From Pirellulales bacterium (GTDB lineage: Bacteria > Planctomycetota > Planctomycetia > Pirellulales > JADZDJ01), in the NCBI GenBank assembly GCA_035656635.1, contig DASRSD010000063.1:1-41341 (forward strand): a stretch of DNA of 41,341 nt. The letters run 5' to 3'. A program made the translations under genes and the position numbers. The notes under the pieces are model-generated. The model was not told the DNA's origin. It searched no databases and saw only the letters and a program-made list of their open reading frames with translations. Below are positions 1 through 8,113 of this stretch, piece by piece (position 1 is the first letter of the stretch; the number at the start of each line of letters is the position of its first letter).

Positions 1-352
<352 letters not shown>

Positions 353-576
353 ATTTGCTTTGCCGGACGCCGCGGCCGAAGCCGAAACGCCCGGGTTATT
401 AGCCAAATAACCAAACGGTCTGAATAGAGTTTTGGCAATTGGGGCCTAGCGAACGCCCTTCCGGAAAAAATCCGCAAGGAAAAGCTCGCCCAACCTTCAA
501 TCGCCCGATCGCAACCTCTTGCGAAGCTGCGACCGACACAATCGCTTGTGCTGGCTACAAAGAAGTCAACTACTGA

Positions 577-590
577 ATTGTCAAAGATCT
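577..590 (-). promoter_or_regulatory. boxA-like rRNA antitermination motif
   Basis: On the minus strand this reads AGATCTTTGACAAT, about 225 nt upstream of the 16S 5' end. It resembles the rRNA leader boxA (TGCTCTTTAACAA in E. coli), the NusB/NusE loading site. Position and strand fit an rrn leader. The role is inferred from similarity only. Confidence 0.6.
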
Positions 591-902
591 GTTTCCGAAT
601 ACGCAGAAACCGCATTCGGCCCCAAACGCAGATCAGGCTCTGTTTCCGACGTCCGAAAACAAACTCGATCCACGAACGCAGTCGGCAAAAGCCCGACCAA
701 TAAGGGGAATAAAAAACCCGAAGCTGGCCGACGCACCAAAATGAGCCGTCCAACTGCCGGGATTTAAGATTCTAATGGTTGCCAAGCAGCTGTCAACAGC
801 TACCAACAAATATTTCAACCTTCGATCAACTTGGCCATCTGCCGATCCTCCCAGGCGGTTCAATTTGCCCACTTGCCCACCCGCCTACCCAAATGAAGCG
901 GT

Positions 903-930
903 GCCGGGCATGCCATGCCCGGCTTTATGA
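903..930 (+). repeat. REP-like palindrome, copy 1
   Basis: A perfect 10-bp inverted repeat (GCCGGGCATG / CATGCCCGGC, one-base centre) is followed by TTTATGA. It is the same unit as at 1479 and 1539, and in inverted orientation at 1416. It looks like a repetitive extragenic palindrome rather than a terminator, because no T-run follows. Confidence 0.75.
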
Positions 931-1132
931 ATGGATAGGACCGCAAGCAAAATGCCACCTGCTCGGGCACAAAAGTTGCATCTTTGGGGCGCGAGGAATT
1001 TGAGATTCAGGCAATGGAATGCATGCGCGCGAAGCAGCGGCCTGAAAGAAAAACTAAGTAGGAAGTGGCTGCTCGTTAGGATTTTAATCTCAGGATGAGG
1101 TTTTCGATTACCTCAGTTCAGGAGACCGGATC

Positions 1133-1366
1133 ATGAGACCGTATTCTACCGGCGGGTTAATTCTGATTGTGCTGGGCGTGCTGATGTTGGCCGTGCATAG
1201 CTTCACGTACTTCACGACCGATCAGGTGAGCGGACCGTTGGGCTACTTCGCATGGGATGTGTCCAGGCCGCACACGATTTTTATCAATCCGATTGCCGGG
1301 CTGGTGGCGCTGGTCATTGGCATTGTGCTAATGACGATGGCCCGGCGGCGCGGGACGAGCGGGTGA
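1133..1366 (+). CDS. Small two-helix membrane protein
   Basis: A 77-residue protein with two predicted membrane segments: about residues 8-27 (LILIVLGVLMLAVHSF) and about 50-70 (PIAGLVALVIGIVLMTMA), with a short polar stretch between and an arginine-rich tail (ARRR) that would stay cytoplasmic. AGGAG lies about 9 nt before the ATG at 1133. The layout (N-terminal helix, YTT-type linker, 'NPIAGL' second helix) resembles small uncharacterised bacterial inner-membrane proteins; no function can be assigned. It sits alone between REP-like hairpins. Real gene likely because of the ribosome binding site and coherent membrane topology. Confidence 0.75.
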   Translation: MRPYSTGGLILIVLGVLMLAVHSFTYFTTDQVSGPLGYFAWDVSRPHTIFINPIAGLVALVIGIVLMTMARRRGTSG

Positions 1367-1415
1367 GGCGTTGAGCGGGTGATCAGGAATGTTTGCCGCA
1401 AGACGCGGGTGTGCT

Positions 1416-1441
1416 CATAAAGCCGGCGATGGTATCGCCGG
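1416..1441 (-). repeat. REP-like palindrome, copy 2 (inverted)
   Basis: CATAAAG followed by CCGGCGAT-GGT-ATCGCCGG. Read on the minus strand this is CCGGCGAT-ACC-ATCGCCGG-CTTTATG, matching the plus-strand copies in loop and tail but with different, still complementary, stem bases. Confidence 0.7.
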
Positions 1442-1478
1442 TGGCGGACCACGGCGGACGGCAGCAAGCGCCGATGCA

Positions 1479-1504
1479 CCGGGCATACCATGCCCGGCTT
1501 TATG
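1479..1504 (+). repeat. REP-like palindrome, copy 3
   Basis: CCGGGCAT-ACC-ATGCCCGG followed by CTTTATGA. The 8-bp stem is perfect and the ACC loop is shared with copy 4. It lies just downstream of the DoxX gene's stop (minus strand). Confidence 0.75.
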
Positions 1505-1538
1505 AACCGGCGCGGATTTGTGAACGCATGGCGGCGCA

Positions 1539-1564
1539 CCGGGTATACCATACCCGGCTTTATG
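1539..1564 (+). repeat. REP-like palindrome, copy 4
   Basis: CCGGGTAT-ACC-ATACCCGG followed by CTTTATGA. Compared with copy 3, C-to-T in the left arm is matched by G-to-A in the right arm, so the pairing is kept. It ends about 25 nt from the DoxX stop codon and may serve in its 3' end. Confidence 0.75.
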
Positions 1565-1588
1565 ACGACCAAATTTATTGGCGACCAA

Positions 1589-2044
1589 TTACTTTTGCGG
1601 CGGTGGGGATTCGGTGGCTTGGCTGCGGTTGCGCCACAGGGCGTCGAAGCTGAAGCTGCCGGCGCCCAAAAACATAATCGACAGTGCGCCGAGGAAGTAG
1701 AGCGCTTGCAACTCAATCGCCCACCCGCCTCCGTCGTTCAATGTCCACAACATGTTTTGGTGCGCCAGCCATACCGCCACCGCCATGTTGATGGCAATGA
1801 CAGCCGAGGCGATGCGTGTGAACAGGCCGACAATTACCAGAATCGGGGCCACTGCTTCCCCCACGTAAACGCCGTAGGCCAAAAAATCGGGAAGGTTATG
1901 GAACCGAACGGCGCCGAGAATTTTGTCAAAATCTTGCGGGTGCATAATCTTGTCGAGCCCGTGCAGTAGGAGCAGCCCGCCAATGGTTAAGCGCAACAGT
2001 AATTTGCCAACGTCGTGGCACCAGTTGGTCGTTGAGGAGTCCAT
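1589..2044 (-). CDS. DoxX family membrane protein
   Basis: A 151-residue integral membrane protein with four hydrophobic segments. The N-terminal LLLRLTIGGLLLLHGLDK is the family hallmark (R-x-x-x-G-x-x-x-x-x-H-G-x-x-K); GEAVAPILVIVGLFTRIA follows, then a third helix (AVIAINMAVAVWLAH) and a fourth near LQALYFLGALSIMFLGAG. Family members are linked to quinone or redox functions (DoxD/DoxX of thiosulfate:quinone oxidoreductase), but most, like this one, have no known substrate. The minus-strand leader has a purine-rich AAAGGCGGA before the ATG. A stem CTGGTAAC/GTTACCAG (2100-2107 and 2128-2135) lies upstream and might be an operator. The stop is close to two REP-like hairpins. Confidence 0.9.
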   Translation of the reverse strand: MDSSTTNWCHDVGKLLLRLTIGGLLLLHGLDKIMHPQDFDKILGAVRFHNLPDFLAYGVYVGEAVAPILVIVGLFTRIASAVIAINMAVAVWLAHQNMLWTLNDGGGWAIELQALYFLGALSIMFLGAGSFSFDALWRNRSQATESPPPQK

Positions 2045-2487
2045 GGATAAATCCGCCTTTCGTGGAATTAGGGTGTGGTGGGGTCTGGTGGTCTTGTGTC
2101 TGGTAACGTGATCTGGTGTTTGGGCAAGTTACCAGCACTAGCCAAAAGACACCTTGCTTTCGGACAGATTCTAGCGAAAAACACATGAAAAACGCACCCC
2201 AAGTGGCCGAAATCGGCCTTTTCTCGGGCAGGTCATTGGAATAACATAGATGGATACGTCGGTTCCCACCCCACACGCATGGCCGCTTGTTGGCAGTTCG
2301 GTGGCGGCTTGTGGAAGCATGTCAATCGGCCTCAGTTTTGCTGTCGCTGTTTGATGTCTGGGTGAATCGCCAGTGCCTATTGTTTCGGCGTTGGCTGCCC
2401 TGGATGGTTGTTGATCGCTCCGTTTGTCTGCTTTGAGTGTTTACCAGCTCTGGCAAGGCGGCCGGGCCCAAGAACGAGGTTTTCGTC
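2045..2487. other. Divergent intergenic region between DoxX gene and fusA
   Basis: It carries the promoters of the divergent DoxX and fusA genes. One imperfectly placed inverted repeat, CTGGTAAC at 2100-2107 and GTTACCAG at 2128-2135 (20-nt spacer), lies 55-90 nt upstream of the DoxX start. No promoter boxes could be assigned with confidence and no gene is supported. Confidence 0.6.
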
Positions 2488-4593
2488 ATGGATTTGCAAC
2501 ATCTTCGCAATATTGGAATTTCCGCGCACATTGACTCGGGCAAAACCACCCTGAGCGAGCGGATATTGTTCTACGCCGGCCGCATTCACCGCATTCAGGA
2601 AGTGAAGGGGGGCGCAGGCGAAGGCGCCACCATGGACTACATGGACCTGGAGCGCGAACGGGGAATTACCATTACCAGCGCCGCCACTACGGTGAACTGG
2701 GACAACAACCTAGGGAACGACATTCAAATCAACCTCATCGATACGCCCGGCCACGTCGATTTCACCGTGGAAGTGGAACGCAGCCTGCGCGTATTAGATG
2801 GCGCCATTCTCGTGCTGTGTGCCGTGGGTGGCGTACAAAGCCAATCGATGACCGTCGACCGGCAAATGAAGCGCTATCATGTGCCCCGGTTGGCGTTCAT
2901 CAACAAGATGGACCGCATTGGGGCCAACCCCTTGCGCGTGGTGCAGCAAGTGAAGGAAAAGCTGGAGTGCGACGCCATTTTAATGCAATTGCCCATTGGC
3001 AAAGAGGACGATTATGCTGGGGTGATTGATTTAATCAGCATGCAGGCGGTGTACTTCGACGGCGCCAACGGCGAAAAAGTCCGCCGCGAAGCCATTCCGG
3101 CCGAGCTCTTGGAAGACGCCAAAAAGCATCGCCACGCCATGTTGGAAAGCTTGTCGATGTACAGCGACCAACTAATGGAGCTATTGTTGGGCGAGCAAGA
3201 GGTGCCCGAGGATTTGATTCATGCCACGGTGAAGGATGCCGTGCAAAATCAGGATGCCACGGCGGTGTTCATGGGCTCCGCGTACAAGAACAAAGGCGTG
3301 CAGCCGCTATTGGACGCCATCGTGCGGTATTTGCCCTCGCCGCTGGCGCACAAAATTACGGCCAAGAAGTGGGACAATCCCGAAGAAAAAATTGAGTTGG
3401 CGGCCGATCCGGCCAAGCCGTTCGTGGGCATGGCGTTTAAGTTGGTGGACGATCCGTACGGCCAACTGACGTTCATGCGGATTTATCAAGGCACGGTGAA
3501 AAAGGGAGACCAAATGGTCAACCAGCGCACCAGCCAACGGCAACGGTTCAGCCGCATTGTGCGCATGCACGCCGATAAGCGGGAAGAAATGGACAGCGCC
3601 AGCGCCGGCGACATTGTGGCCATCATTGGCATTGATGCCGCCAGCGGCGACACCTACGCTCCCGAACACAAATTCTGCACGCTGGAAAGCATGTTCATTG
3701 CCGAGCCGGTCATCAAAATGGCCATTAGTGTTCCGAATCGCGAAGCTAGTGATAAGTTGGCCAAGGCTCTGCAACGTTTCAGCCGCGAAGATCCTACCTT
3801 CCGCGTAACCACCGATGAAGAAACCGGAGACAACCTCATTGCCGGCATGGGTGAATTGCACCTGGATATTTACGTGGAGCGCATTCGCCGCGAATACAAG
3901 GTGCAGGTGGAAGTGGGCGCGCCCAAGGTCAGTTACCGCGAAGCGCCCATGCAGTTGGCGCCTTTCAATTTCAAGCATAAAAAACAAACCGGGGGTTCCG
4001 GCCAGTACGCCCACATTGTGGGCAAATTGGAGCCGCTGCCCGAAGATGCTCCCGAAACCTTCGAATTTGAAAACGATGTGATTCAAGGCCGCATTCCCAA
4101 GGAATACATTCCCTCGGTGGAAAAAGGCTTTCGCGCCTCGTTGCAAAAGGGCCCCATCGCCGGCTTCCCCATTGTCGGCGTGAAAGCGACTTTGGAAGAC
4201 GGCTCCTATCACGAAGTCGACAGCTCCGACATGGCCTTCCAAATTTGCGCCCAAAACTGCTTCCGCGAAACGTTCATGCAAACCAAGCCGGTGCTGTTGG
4301 AGCCGGTCATGAAGGTGGAAATTGAAGTCCCCACCACGTTCCAAGGCCCGGTGGCGGGCAATCTGACCAGCCGGCGCGGCATGATTCTTTCCTCAGAAGT
4401 CCACGGCAACACGGCGGTGATTGAAGGCGAAGTGCCGCTGGCCGAAACCTTTGGTTACTCCACCGATTTACGCAGCCTGACGCAAGGGCAGGGGACATTC
4501 ACGATGGAATTTTCCAAATACCGCCGCGTGCCCAACAGCATTCAGCAGGAAATTATCGAAGAAAAGAAAAAGCAGTTGGTGGGCGCGAAGTAA
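2488..4593 (+). CDS. fusA: Elongation factor G, spdEFG1/mitochondrial type
   Basis: Translocation GTPase of the ribosome, 701 residues from the ATG at 2488 (GAGG about 8 nt upstream; an upstream in-frame ATG at 2437 adds 17 residues with no family match). The G domain shows AHIDSGKTT (P-loop, ~13-21), RGITITSAAT (switch I), DTPGH (G3) and NKMD (G4). Domain II follows around residues 290-390, with domains III-V to the end, including EYIPSVEKGF and GYSTDLRSLTQGQGTF. IDSGKTTL in place of the usual IDAGKTT, with MDYMDLERERGIT, is characteristic of the EF-G subgroup shared by mitochondria, spirochaetes and planctomycetes. Single gene, not in an str operon; followed by a strong terminator. Confidence 0.98.
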   Translation: MDLQHLRNIGISAHIDSGKTTLSERILFYAGRIHRIQEVKGGAGEGATMDYMDLERERGITITSAATTVNWDNNLGNDIQINLIDTPGHVDFTVEVERSLRVLDGAILVLCAVGGVQSQSMTVDRQMKRYHVPRLAFINKMDRIGANPLRVVQQVKEKLECDAILMQLPIGKEDDYAGVIDLISMQAVYFDGANGEKVRREAIPAELLEDAKKHRHAMLESLSMYSDQLMELLLGEQEVPEDLIHATVKDAVQNQDATAVFMGSAYKNKGVQPLLDAIVRYLPSPLAHKITAKKWDNPEEKIELAADPAKPFVGMAFKLVDDPYGQLTFMRIYQGTVKKGDQMVNQRTSQRQRFSRIVRMHADKREEMDSASAGDIVAIIGIDAASGDTYAPEHKFCTLESMFIAEPVIKMAISVPNREASDKLAKALQRFSREDPTFRVTTDEETGDNLIAGMGELHLDIYVERIRREYKVQVEVGAPKVSYREAPMQLAPFNFKHKKQTGGSGQYAHIVGKLEPLPEDAPETFEFENDVIQGRIPKEYIPSVEKGFRASLQKGPIAGFPIVGVKATLEDGSYHEVDSSDMAFQICAQNCFRETFMQTKPVLLEPVMKVEIEVPTTFQGPVAGNLTSRRGMILSSEVHGNTAVIEGEVPLAETFGYSTDLRSLTQGQGTFTMEFSKYRRVPNSIQQEIIEEKKKQLVGAK

Positions 4594-4616
4594 CCGCACA
4601 ATCGCTTGGTTGAAAG

Positions 4617-4661
4617 ACGATTCACGCAAAATTACGATTCACACAAAATTACGATTCACAC
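4617..4661. repeat. 17-nt tandem repeat, about 2.6 copies
   Basis: ACGATTCACGCAAAATT (4617-4633), ACGATTCACACAAAATT (4634-4650), then a partial ACGATTCACAC (4651-4661). It lies between the fusA stop and its terminator. A simple tandem duplication in the 3' UTR with one base difference. Confidence 0.85.
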
Positions 4662-4665
4662 CTAG

Positions 4666-4691
4666 CCCCGGCCTCCAGGCCGGGGTTTTTT
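4666..4691 (+). terminator. Rho-independent terminator of fusA
   Basis: Perfect 8-bp stem CCCCGGCC/GGCCGGGG with a TCCA loop, followed by six T residues (4686-4691). It ends only 7 nt before the stop codon of the convergent regulator gene. Confidence 0.93.
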
Positions 4692-4698
4692 GTTGCGG

Positions 4699-5895
4699 TC
4701 AGCGCCGGTGATCGTTGCGGTATTCGCCGGGCGGGCTGCCGAAGCGGCGTTTGAAGGCTACGCTCAAATATTCAGCGTGGCGGAAGCCCACGCGCTCGGC
4801 AATGGTGGAAAGCGGCAGCGAAGTTTCGGTCAGCAATTGCTTGGCGCGCTCGAATTGCAGCTTCAAAATTTCGTCGTGCGGCGTGCGGCCCAGCAGCTTT
4901 TTGAACCGGTGCTCCAGCATGCGGCGCGACAGCGGCACCACTTCCAAAATTTGGTCCACGTTGATGCCGTCGCAGGCATGGTCGCGAATGAACTGCATGG
5001 CCCGCGAAACCAAGGGATCGTTCACGGCAAACCCGTCGGACGATTGCCGCGTGACAATGCCCAAGGGATCGATTTCCATTCCCTGCTGCGGCCGCTTGCC
5101 GGCCATCCACTGCTCGAGCAAGCGGGCGGCTTCGTAACCAATGCGGTAAGTATCTTGCGCCACGCTGGACATGGGCGGAGTGGAAAGGCTGCACAAAATT
5201 TCATCGTTATCCACGCCCAGCACGGCAATTTCGTCGGGCACGGCAATTTCTACTCGTCGGCAAACTTGCAGCACTTGCAGGCCGCGCAAATCGTGGCAGG
5301 CCATCACGCCGGCCGGCTTGGGGAGTTTTTTTAGCCAGGCGGCCAATTGTTTTTCTTCTTTGTCCCAGCTCGGCTGAGAGCGGGCCAATTTTTGCGTGCC
5401 GTACAGGTCACAGGAAAATCCCCTTTCCTTCACGATCTGCTCGAATTGCTTGCCGCGCAACAACGACCAGCGGAAGCGGTTGTCGCCGCAAAAGCCAAAA
5501 TGCTCCAGGCCGCGGCCGCTCAAATGTTCCACCGCCAGCCGGGCCACCGCTTCGCCCTTGGTGACCACGCTGGGAATTTCGCTCACCAACTGCGAGGAGC
5601 TGACATTGATTACCGGCAAGCCAGATTGCTTGACAACCTGCGCAATGCGCCGGTTTTCGATACGGGCAATGATGCCGTCGCCTTGCCAATTTTGGTTCAG
5701 CCAGGCCGGTGGGGCTTCGCCGCGGGCCAATTCTGGCAGGTAAGTTGACCAGGATTCATGCTCGCGAATGAATGCATGAATGCCGCGCAGCAATCCGCGC
5801 GCGTATGAATTGGAAGTTTCGATTAACAGCGCCACGCGGGGCCGATTCTTCACAACCTTGCTCCTGGACGTTGCGGGGCGGAATGCAGTTGCCAC
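4699..5895 (-). CDS. XylR/AraC-type transcriptional regulator with periplasmic-binding-like sensor domain
   Basis: A 398-residue DNA-binding regulator. Residues ~18-285 form a LacI/XylR-like sugar-binding sensor (RVALLIETSNSYARGLLRGI at the start; IAVLGVDNDEILCSLSTPP is the typical late strand). Residues ~290-398 form an AraC helix-turn-helix: VSRAMQFIRDHACDGINVDQ, then LSRRMLEHRFKKLLGRTPHDE and IAERVGFRHAEYLSVAFKRRFG. This domain order is that of XylR, which activates pentose genes in E. coli; planctomycetes carry many paralogues with unknown ligands. The ligand here is likely a sugar but is not predictable. Convergent with fusA; no sugar genes next to it. Confidence 0.93.
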   Translation of the reverse strand: MATAFRPATSRSKVVKNRPRVALLIETSNSYARGLLRGIHAFIREHESWSTYLPELARGEAPPAWLNQNWQGDGIIARIENRRIAQVVKQSGLPVINVSSSQLVSEIPSVVTKGEAVARLAVEHLSGRGLEHFGFCGDNRFRWSLLRGKQFEQIVKERGFSCDLYGTQKLARSQPSWDKEEKQLAAWLKKLPKPAGVMACHDLRGLQVLQVCRRVEIAVPDEIAVLGVDNDEILCSLSTPPMSSVAQDTYRIGYEAARLLEQWMAGKRPQQGMEIDPLGIVTRQSSDGFAVNDPLVSRAMQFIRDHACDGINVDQILEVVPLSRRMLEHRFKKLLGRTPHDEILKLQFERAKQLLTETSLPLSTIAERVGFRHAEYLSVAFKRRFGSPPGEYRNDHRR

Positions 5896-6183
5896 GAAAG
5901 GCTATATATTTTTACAAACCACTTAGATAATTTACACGCCTAATTTGACCTCTGCCAGCACTTCCAGCACGGTTTTGTTTGAAAATTGTTGCTCGCCGGG
6001 TCGCGGTGGATGGAAAAGTAGGGCTGGAACGGCGTTCGGCGTGCTAGCGCTGGCGGCAGGGGCAGAAATCTCTCTCGCCGCCGCAAGGAAAAATGGCTAA
6101 AAACACGCCGCGAAATTGCGCACCCCGGCGATGGTGATTATCACCTGGCCAATCTGCCGAAATTGAGTATGGAGGCTTTTTCG

Positions 6184-6678
6184 ATGAACACAAAATGGAC
6201 CGGTCGGTTAGTTGCGATCTTGGCTGTGGGCGCGCTTTTGGTCACCAACGTTCAAGCCGGCGGAGTGCGCGTCGGAATTGGCGTTGGCATCGGCGTGCCG
6301 GCGTATCGCCCATATCCTTATTACGGATACCCATATTACTATCCGTATTATGCGCCGCCGCCAGTATACGTGGTGCCGGGCCCAACCTACGTTCAAGCGC
6401 CTCCCACATACGTGCAAGGCCCAGCTTCGTATGTGCAGACAGTTCCCCCGCAGCAACCAGGCTACGCTCCCAGTTCGGCCACCTATGCCCCAAGCCCGGC
6501 CAATTATGCGCCGAATGCGGGAGGCTATGCTCCGAACTCCAATACGTACGCATATCCGAGTACGGCTACCCCGGCGGCTACGAACTCTGCGCCGCACTAT
6601 TTGCCGCCGCCGCCCATGCCGAACACTTCTTCGCAACCGGGAGCTCCGCCTCCTTATCCGGTCCCTTCCGGCTCGTAA
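6184..6678 (+). CDS. Secreted Tyr/Pro-rich low-complexity protein
   Basis: From the ATG at 6184 (GGAGG at 6171-6175, 8 nt away; an ATG 21 nt upstream lacks this spacing) 164 residues are encoded. A signal peptide (LVAILAVGALLVTNVQAGG) is followed by a Gly/Val strand (VRVGIGVGIGVP) and then a tyrosine-proline stretch (YPYYGYPYYYPYYAPPP). Further on are repeats of the type P-x-YVQ and then YAPxxxxYAP. The C-terminus is Pro/Ser-rich. No catalytic motif is visible. Such proteins occur in planctomycete envelopes, but their role is unknown. It heads a group of exported repeat proteins; the next gene starts about 310 nt downstream. Confidence 0.85.
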   Translation: MNTKWTGRLVAILAVGALLVTNVQAGGVRVGIGVGIGVPAYRPYPYYGYPYYYPYYAPPPVYVVPGPTYVQAPPTYVQGPASYVQTVPPQQPGYAPSSATYAPSPANYAPNAGGYAPNSNTYAYPSTATPAATNSAPHYLPPPPMPNTSSQPGAPPPYPVPSGS

Positions 6679-6989
6679 ACGCTTGCCGCGCACGTAACTC
6701 CTGAATTGCGGCACAGACAGTCTTAAGCCGTGCCTTTAGGCCCTGGTTCTTTTGCGACCAACCAGCGGCGCGGGCATTCAAGTTTAGGCTCGGCCAGGAC
6801 ATTCGCGCTTTCCACGTGAATTTCCCCAAGCCTCGGTAGTGCTGTCGGTTAGGGCCGATCGCACCCCCATTTCTTTAGCACCTTTCGACAGTCTCTTGCG
6901 CGTATGGCATGCCGGTTGCCGTGGTTAGGTTGGCGGATCAGCGTATAACACAAACAACCGAGAAGAAGACGAAACAGAGGAGCGCGATC
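6679..6989. other. Intergenic region, no gene seen
   Basis: No coding sequence or strong hairpin with T-run is visible. A weak stem GGCAC/GTGCC lies near 6713-6740. The last 20 nt hold the GAGGAG ribosome binding site of the next gene. Confidence 0.55.
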
Positions 6990-7694
6990 ATGAGTAAGGC
7001 TTTAGGATCATTCGCTGTGGTGCTAAGTATGTTTATGTTTGCAACGGCGCTGCGCGCCGATGAACGAGGCGAACGCGGTGGCGGAGGCGGGGGCGGCGGG
7101 GATGGCGTGCATGTGAACGCGCCGGCTGCCCATGTGGATGCCGGGCCTGCCCATGTGAACACCGGCACGGCACATGTCGACGGCAATGCCGCGCATGTCG
7201 ATGCCGGCCCGGCCCACGTCAATGCCAACGGCGGCAATGCGAACGTAAATGTCGATGGCCGTGTGAATGCGAACGTCGATCAATCTGTACGCGGCCCGAA
7301 CATTGGTCGGGAAGCTTACGTGGCCCGCAATTCCCATTTAGGCGACCAGAATTTCGATCGCCGCGGCGTGGGGGCGTTGGATGCCAACCGCTTCGCCAAT
7401 GCCCGAGACAACAATTGGCGCTATCGTCGCTGGGGCAATGAGTGGTGGTATTGGCTGCCAACCGGCTCCTGGATGTATTATCGGGATGGTCGGTGGAACA
7501 ACTACGCTTACGATTCGTACGTTGACTATAACCAATATCAAAATCAGCCAGTCGCCGGCGCTAGTTCAAATGGCCCGTACTACGAAGATCAAAACGGTTT
7601 CTATTATTTCAATGGAAATCAGAAGGTGTACGATCCGGGCATCATTCGGCAAGGATCCAGTGTTGGAGCGGTTCCGGGTAATTCGCCACGTTGA
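6990..7694 (+). CDS. Secreted repeat protein with aromatic-rich 'GNEWW/YYEDQ' domain (paralogue of 8114-9166)
   Basis: A 234-residue protein from the ATG at 6990 (GAGGAG at 6977-6982). The signal peptide (LGSFAVVLSMFMFATALRAD) is followed by an octaglycine stretch, then a series of ~10-residue units AHVDxGPAHVNxGT (about residues 40-75) and a NANVNVDGRVNANVD segment. The C-terminal ~100 residues contain RRGVGALD, WRYRRWGNEWWYW, GSWMYYRDGRWNNY, GPYYEDQNGFYYF and NQKVYDPGIIR. The gene at 8114 has the same order of motifs, so the two define a shared domain that I do not recognise as a named family. Probably extracytoplasmic. The region ends with a strong terminator at 7878. Confidence 0.88.
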   Translation: MSKALGSFAVVLSMFMFATALRADERGERGGGGGGGGDGVHVNAPAAHVDAGPAHVNTGTAHVDGNAAHVDAGPAHVNANGGNANVNVDGRVNANVDQSVRGPNIGREAYVARNSHLGDQNFDRRGVGALDANRFANARDNNWRYRRWGNEWWYWLPTGSWMYYRDGRWNNYAYDSYVDYNQYQNQPVAGASSNGPYYEDQNGFYYFNGNQKVYDPGIIRQGSSVGAVPGNSPR

Positions 7695-8113
7695 GGATGA
7701 GTGATCTTTTAAAATTGACAAGCGGACCAACTTTCACCGGCAAGCACGCCGGAGACTAGAGGTTTGAAACGGATCAAGAAACACCAGGCCTTCGGAACAG
7801 AGACTTGGCGATTTTATAGCGACTGCCAACGCAGAAGCCTTGATTAAAGTCAAACCGATAAATTGTGGTCCGCTAAGCCGCCCGGCCGACGATCGTTGGC
7901 CGGGCGGTATTTTTTTGCGCGGTACTCGTTTTGCTTGCTGTGCTGCGACCTGTTTGTAGAAGTATTGCCTCGCGGGCGCTTGCAAATGGTAAGTGTGCGG
8001 CTTACTGTGAGACGGGAAATGCGGCGTTTTTCGAGTATCGACCCCGGCAGCGTGTGTAGGCCTTTGTGGCCCACAGTCGCCCCCCAATTTTTATTCCAGG
8101 GAGTGTCAATGTG
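7695..8113. other. Intergenic region with terminator
   Basis: It contains the terminator at 7878-7916 and, beyond it, about 200 nt that must hold the promoter of the gene at 8114. AGGGAG (8097-8102) is the likely ribosome binding site. No other gene is supported. Confidence 0.6.
7878..7916 (+). terminator. Rho-independent terminator downstream of 6990-7694
   Basis: Stem CCGCCCGGCC (7878-7887) pairs with GGCCGGGCGG (7898-7907); inside it a short GAC/GTT extension closes the loop. After TA comes a run of seven T residues (7910-7916). Strong and oriented with the plus-strand gene 180 nt upstream. Confidence 0.92.

Larger units (their letters stand above)
353..1132. other. Noncoding region: rRNA leader/promoter side and REP repeat
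   Basis: No convincing gene. The left part (353 to about 770) is the minus-strand 16S leader with the boxA-like motif. Two copies of CGGAAACAGA on the minus strand lie close upstream of boxA. No clear -35/-10 pair could be assigned. The right part holds one REP-like hairpin (903-923) and the leader of the small membrane protein at 1133. Open frames here lack protein-like composition. Confidence 0.7.

Noticed and set aside
3307-4344. A 345-codon minus-strand frame
   Set aside because: Shadow of fusA; high His/Phe content mirrors the antisense of a real gene.
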